Shown here piece after piece: positions 25,418 through 32,024 of a stretch of 32,024 nucleotides of DNA (position 1 is its first letter; the number at the start of each line of letters is the position of its first letter). Source of the DNA: an uncultured Lachnospiraceae bacterium (GTDB lineage: Bacteria; Bacillota; Clostridia; Lachnospirales; Lachnospiraceae); the NCBI GenBank assembly GCA_902793845.1, contig CADBFE010000022.1:1-32024 (forward strand). Direction: 5' to 3'. The notes under the pieces are model-generated. The model was not told where the DNA came from and ran no database searches. It worked only from the letters and a program-made list of their open reading frames with translations. The translations under genes and the position numbers were made by a program.

Positions 25418-26143
25418 ATGGGCGGAATAATATTTGCAGTAGTTGTACTGATTTTGTTTTTTGGTGTGATGAGCGCAAATGGTAAAAAGAAAGAAAAGCA
25501 GTTTAAGGAAATTGCAGATACATATACAAAACCCATGCTTTTGAGCGTATTTCCAAATATGGAATACGAATATAACAGGCGATTTGAGATGGTGGATTAC
25601 AAGAATGCCAATTTTTTCAGTCTCACGGATGCGTCGGGTCATGATTATGTAAAGACGCTTTACCTTGATATCCCGGTTGAATTTAATGTGACAACACTTG
25701 CGTTTGAAGAAAACGACAGCGAGGGACCGTCCTATTCATCAATTGTATTTCAGGGACCATGGTTTATCATAAAAAAAGGATATCTCCACTCCGGCAGGAT
25801 CACGGTTATCCCCGGTGATGAGACAAAAAAGAGTATCTTTGGTAAGACAAAAGGGCCTGACCCGGTTATGACAGGGGATCCTGTATTTGACGGTACATTT
25901 TCTGTATACGGAGATGAAAGCGCGGTCAGAGTATTCCTTGATAAGACAAGGCGCGACAAGCTCGTAGCAATCAGCAAAAAGCATACTAACGTATATTTCT
26001 CGTTTGAGACGGACAAGATACAGGTTGCATACGGAGTAGGCAATATCCTCTTTAAGCCCAGGAAGAAAGCAGACTTAAAAACAGTGTTCTCATCACAGCT
26101 AAATGATCTCCTCGATCTGATGAATGATGCTGTGCAACTGTGA
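25418..26143 (+). CDS. DUF3137-like membrane protein
   Basis: The 241-residue product starts with a membrane helix (about 4-19) and a basic stretch GKKKEKQFKEIADTY, then a beta-rich cytosolic or extracellular domain. The segment DPVFDGTFSVYGDESAVRVFLD, then KLVAISKKHTNVYFSFETDKIQVA, fits the DUF3137 pattern in which an Asp-x-x-Phe and a Val-Tyr-Asp (here Val-Tyr-Gly-Asp) motif precede a final strand pair. Function is unknown. GGAGG lies about ten bases upstream. No terminator follows within the next 80 bases. Confidence 0.75.
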   Translation: MGGIIFAVVVLILFFGVMSANGKKKEKQFKEIADTYTKPMLLSVFPNMEYEYNRRFEMVDYKNANFFSLTDASGHDYVKTLYLDIPVEFNVTTLAFEENDSEGPSYSSIVFQGPWFIIKKGYLHSGRITVIPGDETKKSIFGKTKGPDPVMTGDPVFDGTFSVYGDESAVRVFLDKTRRDKLVAISKKHTNVYFSFETDKIQVAYGVGNILFKPRKKADLKTVFSSQLNDLLDLMNDAVQL

Positions 26144-26200
26144 TTTACATAAAAAAGACCACAAAATGTTGTATTTAAAAGGCTATTTTCTTAAAAAGTA

Positions 26201-26229
26201 TTGCAAAATATAGTGTTTAGTGGTATGTT
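26201..26229 (+). promoter_or_regulatory. Promoter of the HU gene
   Basis: TTGCAA (26201-26206) and TATGTT (26224-26229) are spaced by 17 bases. The HU start is 68 bases downstream, giving a leader of about 60 bases. Confidence 0.6.
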
Positions 26230-26297
26230 TTAAAAAGTGCAGATGGTAAAACCTGCATAAAACAAACAGAATTTAAAAATTCGAGAGGAGAATTACG

Positions 26298-26585
26298 ATG
26301 AACAAGACAGAACTCGTTGATGCAATCGTTAATGATGCAAAGGTATCTAAGAAAGAAGCAGAGGCAGTTGTAAACGCATTTACAGCAAACGTAACAAAGG
26401 CACTCAAGAAGGGTGATAAGGTTACACTTATCGGTTTCGGTACATTCGAAGTTGGTAAGAGATCAGCAAGAACAGGTAGAAATCCTCAGACAGGCGAGAC
26501 AATTAAGATCAAAGCTGCTAAGACACCTAAATTCAAAGCTGGTAAGGCTCTTAAGGATGCTGTTAACGGTGCAAAGAAGAAGTAA
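26298..26585 (+). CDS. hup: HU-type nucleoid protein
   Basis: The 95-residue product shows the HU signature: [19 protein letters not shown], then [26 protein letters not shown], which includes the DNA-binding beta arm with the RNPQTG tip and its intercalating proline. The C terminus ends in KKK. It binds DNA non-specifically and bends it. AGAGGAG precedes the start. It is monocistronic, with its own promoter and a strong terminator. Codon use is heavily biased to A/T-ending preferred codons, as expected for a highly expressed gene. Confidence 0.98.
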   Translation: MNKTELVDAIVNDAKVSKKEAEAVVNAFTANVTKALKKGDKVTLIGFGTFEVGKRSARTGRNPQTGETIKIKAAKTPKFKAGKALKDAVNGAKKK

Positions 26586-26608
26586 TTTAATTTTAAATTC
26601 TTTTTGTG

Positions 26609-26639
26609 AAGAACACCTCGGAAGGGGTGTTCTTTTTTG
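26609..26639 (+). terminator. Intrinsic terminator after HU
   Basis: An 11-bp stem (26609-26619 with 26624-26634, one G-T pair) with GGAA loop leads into six T residues. Confidence 0.93.
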
Positions 26640-26669
26640 TTTAATTATGTTTACGATAATCGTATTTTC

Positions 26670-26698
26670 TTGTTTATGTTATGTAAATATGTTAGAAT
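26670..26698 (+). promoter_or_regulatory. Promoter of the acidic membrane protein and his genes
   Basis: TTGTTT (26670-26675) and TAGAAT (26693-26698) have a 17-base spacer. A second -10-like TATAAT at 26706-26711 is too near the start to be useful. The gene start is 31 bases downstream of the -10. Confidence 0.55.
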
Positions 26699-26728
26699 GA
26701 ATCAGTATAATATCAGGGGTAGTATGAG

Positions 26729-29700
26729 ATGAAATCTACTGAAGATTATCTGGACAGCTTGCTGGCCGGAGCAGTAAAAAAAGATAAAGACAGAGCAGCG
26801 GGAGTTTCTGACGGAAGCGGGCTTATGAGCCTTTCTTCAGATAACTCTTCTTTTGATGGGCCGGATGCCCATGTAAATGCACATGAGCCTGAAAAAGAGC
26901 ATGCTCCTAAAGCTTCACATACAAGGACTGCAGGTCATAAGTCAAGCGAGGATGCCCTTGATAAACTGCTCAGGCAGGCAATGGGCCAGGAAGAGCCGGT
27001 TGCAGACGAAGTGGCAACTGCGGATGAAGTGGAAGCTGGCGAAGAGCCTGCTGTTGAAGATACAGTAATCGAGGAGCCTGTAATAGAAGAACCTGTAACA
27101 GAAGAGCAGGCTGATGAATACAGTGATTTTGTAGAGGCGCCGGCTGATGAACCGGCCGTCGAAGAAACGATTGCTGAAGAGCCGGTAATCGAAGATTCAT
27201 TTGCAGAAGAGCCTGTTATTGAGGAGCCGGTAATGGAAGAGCCTATACCTGATACGCCGGCCAACGAACCTGTAATTGATGAGTCAGGCTCAGATGAAAG
27301 CAAAGAAGAAACTTCGGGGGCTTTATTTGGCGATTCCAGCAAGATGATGAGTCTTGATGAGATCGCAGCCATAATTGCTTCTGCAGGAGACGGTCTTATC
27401 GATGAAGACGGTCCTGCAAATGCTTTTGACGAGCCTGTAGATAATATACCTTCCCTTGATGACGATGATGAACTCCTCGAGAAGAATCTGCCGGAAGAAC
27501 CGGTGGTGGGCGAGCCCGTAATAGAAGAGCCTTTTACTGAGGAACCGGTAATTGAAGAAGCAATTTCTGATGAACCTTTAATCGAGGAGCCGATTAATGA
27601 TGAACTTCCCGCTGAGATTCCCGCAGAGGATTTATCCGGAGATGATATCTCAGCATTACTTTCGGACATGCCGGATATTGATGACGCCGGAACTGACGTA
27701 CCCTCCGATGAGTTTGGAGGCGTTGACGGTGACCTCTCATTAGAGGAGCTGATGCCTGAGAGATATGACGGCGAGGAAACATCGGAGCCTGAGATATTTG
27801 AGGGTGATGTACTCAGCCATGGTATGCCGGAGGCTGACGAATCAGTTGTACCTGAGGAAGATACAGAGACGATTTCAGGTATCGAGATACTTGATGATAA
27901 CGGAAATCCGATTAAAGAAGAGCCGGCAGTAGAAGAAACTGTGCCTGAGGAGACAGCTGATGAGCAGCCTGCTGAGGAAGCAGTATTTGAAGAGGCAGTT
28001 GATCCCGGACAGGCAATGAGCCAGAATGATATCTCATCACTCCTTGATTCCATGCAACTTGATGATCAGGACAAGGATGATATAGAGACTCTTGAAGACA
28101 ATGTAGTCACCGTGACGGATGATGAAAATAATGAAGTAGATATCGATGTCTCAAGCCGGATGACAGAGGATATTTCAGAAGATATCTCATTTGATGATGT
28201 TGAGAAAGAGATGGAGGAGATCAAAAATGCTTCTCCTGATATGACAGATGAGGAAGCTGATTCCAAGGCGGATGATCTTATGTCCATGCTCCTTGATGAA
28301 GGCGAGGGTGAAAAGGGCAATGATCAGGAAAGCGGATCAGAGGATAAAGCCGGCGAGGCAGAGGGCACTGATAAAGAAAACTTTGGTGGTATAGCAGACC
28401 AGCTTGATGATATGTCTGATGCTTCTGAAGAAGATATTGAAAAGTTGCTGGCAGCTGCGGAAAAAGTGGATGACAACCCTGCTGCCAATCTGGAAGGCGA
28501 CGTCACTGATATAGTAGATGCTATCGGGGCAGACGGCGAGACCAGGGAAGTAGCTGATCTCCTTAAGTCATCAGATCAGGGCGAGATAGTTGATGAATCA
28601 TATTCCGAAAAGCTCGAGAAAGCGGAGCAGACAGGCGGAGAGCCTGACCCTGAGGAAGAGGACGCAAAAGGCAAGAAGAAAAAGAAAAAGAAGAAAAAGA
28701 ATCTCTTTGCAAAGCTGTTTGGAAAGAATAAAGATGACAGCGAAGAAAGTGATGATGAAGATAATGAAGATTCAGCCGAAACTGAGAATAAAGTACCAGC
28801 AGATAATGGCGGAGCGACAGGCGATGTCGTAAATGTACAGTCAGACGTAGAGCCCGGAGTCGGCGGTACAACAGAAAACGGCGATGTAGTACTGATCCCC
28901 GGCGATGAACCTGGAGAGAATAAGCCGGCTGAAGGCGACGGCTCTGATGAAGAGAAGCCTAAAAAGAAAAAAGGTCTCCTCCAGAGGATCCTTGATTTCC
29001 TGACTGAAGAAGTCGAGGAGGAAGTGGCAGTCCCTGAGGCAAAGGATACAAAACTCAGCAACGAAAACCAGGCTATCCTTGAAGAAATCGATGCCGAGGG
29101 CGACGGCAAGAAAAAGAAGAAGGGCAAGAAAGAGAAAAAGCCCAAGGAAGAAAAGCCAAAGAAAGAGAAAAAGCCCAAGGCTCCAAAGCCAAAGAAGGAA
29201 AAACTCACCGATCCCAAGGACAAGGCGAAGGCAATACCAAAGAAATATATCGGTGCAATAGTCCTGATGGCTGTATCAATATGCGCTATCCTCATGCTGG
29301 TGGCAAGTTATATGCCGGCGCTTATGAATCTGTCTGAGGCGAGGGATGCATATTATTCCAAGAATTATAAAGAGGCCTTCTATACCATGTACGGTAAAGA
29401 CTTAAATGAGAGCGATACTCTCATGTATGAAAAAGCCCGTACCATTGTGCTGGTAGACAGAAAGTATGAGTCATACGAAAACTATATGCTCCTTGGCATG
29501 AGGCTCGAGGCCCTTGATGCGCTGCTGTCAGGTATCAGAAAGTATGAGGAAGTAAAGGATTACGGAGAAACTCTGCAGATATCCGGAGAACTCGGAGAAA
29601 TCAAGGCAAAGATTATCGATGCTCTTATGAATGAGTTTGGTGTCAGCGATGCACAGGCCCATGAGATCATTGAACTGAGTCCGCTTAATTACTCAAGGAT

Positions 29701-30052
29701 GCTTGATTCGATCATAAACGGTACTCCTTATGTGAGCGCCGAGGATGAAGCCAATGCTATGTACGGACTCCCTGTATCATCGGAGACAGAGTTTGATTAT
29801 GGTACAAATGATACTGATATCATACCTCTTGATCAGTTCCCGGATCTCCTTCCACCTGAGGAAGATTACTTAAACGGTCAAAATCAGAGTACAGATGCTC
29901 CTACAGAGGCTCCTATAGAGGATCCCCTGCCGGAGGAACAGCCTGCAGGTCTTGATACTCTGACAGAAGATCAGATAAATACTTTTAATGACGATCATCC
30001 CGAGACAGAGATTCAAAATCCCGAGGTTGTGATCGACAGTGAATTATTTTAA
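26729..30052 (+). CDS. Large acidic single-pass membrane protein with EEPV(I/T)EEP repeats
   Basis: The 1107-residue product has a very acidic cytoplasmic part (1-about 640) with repeated pentads such as VIEEP, PVIEEPV and AEEPVIE (about 105-160 and 250-290), then a nine-Lys run (649-657), another acidic stretch, a second basic zone rich in KKEKKPK (about 790-830), a membrane helix (about 841-863) and an outside domain of about 240 residues with helix pairs of TPR character (ARDAYYSKNYKEAFYTMYGKDL). The C-terminal end is Pro/Glu/Asp-rich. No N-terminal signal exists, so the N terminus should stay inside. I know no characterised family; a membrane scaffold is a guess. A promoter candidate and CAGGGG site precede the ATG; hisH follows after 14 bases. 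Confidence 0.85.
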   Translation: MKSTEDYLDSLLAGAVKKDKDRAAGVSDGSGLMSLSSDNSSFDGPDAHVNAHEPEKEHAPKASHTRTAGHKSSEDALDKLLRQAMGQEEPVADEVATADEVEAGEEPAVEDTVIEEPVIEEPVTEEQADEYSDFVEAPADEPAVEETIAEEPVIEDSFAEEPVIEEPVMEEPIPDTPANEPVIDESGSDESKEETSGALFGDSSKMMSLDEIAAIIASAGDGLIDEDGPANAFDEPVDNIPSLDDDDELLEKNLPEEPVVGEPVIEEPFTEEPVIEEAISDEPLIEEPINDELPAEIPAEDLSGDDISALLSDMPDIDDAGTDVPSDEFGGVDGDLSLEELMPERYDGEETSEPEIFEGDVLSHGMPEADESVVPEEDTETISGIEILDDNGNPIKEEPAVEETVPEETADEQPAEEAVFEEAVDPGQAMSQNDISSLLDSMQLDDQDKDDIETLEDNVVTVTDDENNEVDIDVSSRMTEDISEDISFDDVEKEMEEIKNASPDMTDEEADSKADDLMSMLLDEGEGEKGNDQESGSEDKAGEAEGTDKENFGGIADQLDDMSDASEEDIEKLLAAAEKVDDNPAANLEGDVTDIVDAIGADGETREVADLLKSSDQGEIVDESYSEKLEKAEQTGGEPDPEEEDAKGKKKKKKKKKNLFAKLFGKNKDDSEESDDEDNEDSAETENKVPADNGGATGDVVNVQSDVEPGVGGTTENGDVVLIPGDEPGENKPAEGDGSDEEKPKKKKGLLQRILDFLTEEVEEEVAVPEAKDTKLSNENQAILEEIDAEGDGKKKKKGKKEKKPKEEKPKKEKKPKAPKPKKEKLTDPKDKAKAIPKKYIGAIVLMAVSICAILMLVASYMPALMNLSEARDAYYSKNYKEAFYTMYGKDLNESDTLMYEKARTIVLVDRKYESYENYMLLGMRLEALDALLSGIRKYEEVKDYGETLQISGELGEIKAKIIDALMNEFGVSDAQAHEIIELSPLNYSRMLDSIINGTPYVSAEDEANAMYGLPVSSETEFDYGTNDTDIIPLDQFPDLLPPEEDYLNGQNQSTDAPTEAPIEDPLPEEQPAGLDTLTEDQINTFNDDHPETEIQNPEVVIDSELF

Positions 30053-30066
30053 TACGGATATTTATT

Positions 30067-30684
30067 ATGATAGCAATTATTGATTATGATGCCGGTAATA
30101 TAAAGAGCGTTGAAAAAGCGATCAATTACCTTGGCAGTGAATGTACAATTACAAGGGATAAAGATGCCATATTAAATGCGGATGGCGTGATACTCCCCGG
30201 CGTAGGCAGCTTTGGCGATGCTATGGGAAAACTTGAAAGCTACGGCCTCGTCCATGTCATTAAAGAAGTAGCAAAAAGCGGTATACCCTTTATCGGTATA
30301 TGTCTTGGCCTGCAGCTTTTGTTTGATGAATCAGAGGAGAGTCCCGGTGTAAAGGGCCTGTCCCTCCTTAAGGGAAAGATAAAGAGATTTCCTAATGATG
30401 CAGGACTTAAAGTGCCCCAGATAGGATGGAATTCATTAAAATATGATAATCCCGGCAGACTGTTTGAGGGCATCAGTGAAGGGGCCTATGTATACTTTGT
30501 CCATTCATATTATCTTGAAGCAGAGGATAAAGATATAGTAAAGGCATCATCACAGTACGGAGTGAATTTTCATGCATCGGTGGAATCCGGCAACATATTT
30601 GCATGCCAGTTTCATCCGGAAAAAAGCTCTGATGTAGGCCTTAAGATACTTTCAAATTTTCTGAAAATATGTGAGAAAAAATAA
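30067..30684 (+). CDS. hisH: Imidazole glycerol phosphate synthase, glutaminase subunit
   Basis: The 205-residue class I amidotransferase has the catalytic triad C79 (in GICLGLQLL), H183 and E185 (in CQFHPEKS). [15 protein letters not shown] at the start is the HisH signature. It releases ammonia from glutamine for HisF in histidine (and AICAR) formation. The last base overlaps the first base of the hisF start, so expression is coupled. Ribosome binding is weak (ACGGAT). No other his genes are in the window. Confidence 0.97.
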   Translation: MIAIIDYDAGNIKSVEKAINYLGSECTITRDKDAILNADGVILPGVGSFGDAMGKLESYGLVHVIKEVAKSGIPFIGICLGLQLLFDESEESPGVKGLSLLKGKIKRFPNDAGLKVPQIGWNSLKYDNPGRLFEGISEGAYVYFVHSYYLEAEDKDIVKASSQYGVNFHASVESGNIFACQFHPEKSSDVGLKILSNFLKICEKK

Positions 30685-31442
30685 TGTATACAAAGAGAAT
30701 TATCCCATGCCTTGATGTAAACGGCGGAAGAGTCGTAAAGGGCATTAATTTTGTAAATTTAATAGATGCGGGAGACCCTGTTGAGACAGCCAAGGCTTAT
30801 GATAAAGCCGGAGCTGATGAGCTCGTATTCCTTGATATCACAGCTTCATCCGATAAGAGAGATACTGTAGTAGATATGGTACGCCGGGTGGCAGAGCAGG
30901 TATTTATCCCATTTACCGTAGGCGGCGGTATCAGGACTATTGATGATTTTAAAAAGATACTCCGTGAGGGTGCCGATAAGGTTTCTGTCAATTCTGCGGC
31001 TATCATGAATCCAGGTCTCATCGCAGATGCAGCCGATAAATTCGGATCCCAGTGTGTGGTCCTCGCCATTGATGCCAAGCGCAGACCTGACGGAGGCTGG
31101 AATATATATAAAAACGGCGGACGTGTTGATATGGGTATCGATGCGGTAGAGTGGGCGATGAAGGCAGTAGAGCTCGGAGCAGGCGAGATACTCCTTACCA
31201 GTATGGACTGTGACGGTACAAAGGCAGGCTATGACCTGGAACTGACCAGAACCATTGCTGACAATGTAAATGTACCTGTCATAGCATCAGGAGGTGCCGG
31301 TACACTCGATCACTTTTATGATGCATTTGAAACAGGCCATGCCGATGCGGCTCTTGCGGCATCTCTATTCCACTTTAAAGAGCTGGAAATAATGGAAGTA
31401 AAGAAATATCTGGCGGGCAGAGATATCCCCGTTCGAATGTAA
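30684..31442 (+). CDS. hisF: Imidazole glycerol phosphate synthase, cyclase subunit
   Basis: The 252-residue (beta/alpha)8 barrel has the acid-base pair D11 ([15 protein letters not shown]) and D130 (VVLAIDAKR). [11 protein letters not shown] and [16 protein letters not shown] are phosphate-binding and catalytic loops of the family. It uses ammonia from HisH to close the imidazole ring and release AICAR. It overlaps hisH by one base. The broken ung gene begins directly after its stop codon. Confidence 0.98.
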   Translation: MYTKRIIPCLDVNGGRVVKGINFVNLIDAGDPVETAKAYDKAGADELVFLDITASSDKRDTVVDMVRRVAEQVFIPFTVGGGIRTIDDFKKILREGADKVSVNSAAIMNPGLIADAADKFGSQCVVLAIDAKRRPDGGWNIYKNGGRVDMGIDAVEWAMKAVELGAGEILLTSMDCDGTKAGYDLELTRTIADNVNVPVIASGGAGTLDHFYDAFETGHADAALAASLFHFKELEIMEVKKYLAGRDIPVRM

Positions 31443-32024
31443 ATGGCAGCTATAGACAATGACTGGGCAACGGCTCTTAAAGAAGAGTTTTTGTTAAAGA
31501 GGAATACAGTACGAGGGTGATATATCCGCCTTCGGACTGTATTTTTAATGCACTTCATTTTACATCCCTTAAGGATACAAAAGTGGTGATTCTCGGCCAG
31601 GATCCCTATCATGAGGAAGGCCAGGCCCACGGTCTGTCTTTTTCGGTTAATCCCGGTGTAAAGATACCTCCGTCCCTTGTAAATATTTATAAGGAGATGC
31701 ATGACGATATCGGTACATATATTCCCTGATAACGGATATCTGGTCAAGTGGGCAAAACAGGGAGTACTTCTTTTAAACACGCTCCTGACTGTCCGGGCCG
31801 GCGCGGCATTTTCCCATCAAGGAAAGGGCTGGGAGACATTTACCGACGCTATAATAAAAAAGGTCGGAGAAAAAGATGAACCGGTAGTATTTCTGCTGTG
31901 GGGTGCCCCGGCAGGTAAAAAGGCGTCCCTTATAAAAAATCCAAAGCACCTGGTGATAAAGTCTGCTCATCCAAGTCCCTTGTCGGCATACAGAGGATTT
32001 TTTGGCAGCAAGCCGTTTAGTCAG
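31443..32024 (+). pseudogene. ung: Uracil-DNA glycosylase, disrupted by two frame lesions and cut by the window end
   Basis: Three frames together read as one family-1 uracil-DNA glycosylase. Frame 1 (from ATG 31443) gives [19 protein letters not shown]. From 31499 a different frame gives [13 protein letters not shown], then [22 protein letters not shown], the water-activating motif with its Asp. About 12 residues between LLK and EEY that homologs have are missing, so a deletion of about 37 bases is likely. At 31727 a single extra T creates TGA TAA after TYIP; without it the frame reads [18 protein letters not shown]. From 31728 the third frame runs through LLWG and [13 protein letters not shown] to the window end. 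The catalytic motifs are intact, so decay is recent or the sequence has errors. Confidence 0.88.

Noticed and set aside
26935-28053. A 372-codon open frame on the - strand inside the acidic protein gene
   Set aside because: It is an antisense image of GAA/GAT-rich codons giving Ser-rich product; no ribosome site, promoter or family resemblance. The + frame has promoter, ribosome site and domain structure.

Overview
The window looks like a chromosomal segment of a low-GC Gram-positive anaerobe, most likely a Lachnospiraceae-type Clostridia. The reasons are a Gram-positive PolC, a dxr-rseP-ispG-polC run, strong AAGGAG-type ribosome sites, heavy AGA/AGG/ATA codon use, and a lipoprotein and membrane proteins with Gram-positive-style signals. 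I cannot name a genus. All genes lie on the + strand.

Region 1 (1-12012) is a type IV pilus / type II secretion-like locus. It opens inside a giant surface protein made of about 30 VGG-x-(I/V)G (GLUG-like) repeats. That protein ends in a Pro/Asp linker and a GDTSGx hexapeptide tail, and its reading frame is broken once near 2410. A small one-helix protein follows, then pilC (platform), a fused pilM-pilN, pilO, pilB (assembly ATPase with a tandem MshEN c-di-GMP-type motif), and a type IV pilin with its own promoter candidate and a very good terminator. No prepilin peptidase or retraction ATPase is in view.

Region 2 (12013-14399) is accessory-looking. An AAA+/STAND-like ATPase with a C-terminal winged-helix-like region and a small zinc-ribbon protein lie between two related palindromic elements (12021-12102 and 13651-13839), which match each other in inverted orientation. 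The ATPase promoter is covered by three copies of a perfect 16-bp palindrome. Next is a strong promoter driving a 9-codon leader peptide that abuts a 95-residue hypothetical gene.

Region 3 (14400-24260) holds the housekeeping run dxr, rseP, ispG, polC, followed closely by a large lipoprotein with glycine-rich repeats. The uppS-cdsA genes that often precede dxr are not there.

Region 4 (24261-26640) has tRNA-Glu(CTC) with promoter and terminator, a flavodoxin-like gene, a small membrane protein, a DUF3137-like protein, and HU with its own promoter and terminator.

Region 5 (26641-32024) has a 1107-residue acidic, repeat-rich single-pass membrane protein, hisH and hisF (overlapping by one base), and a uracil-DNA glycosylase gene broken by two separate lesions and cut by the window end.
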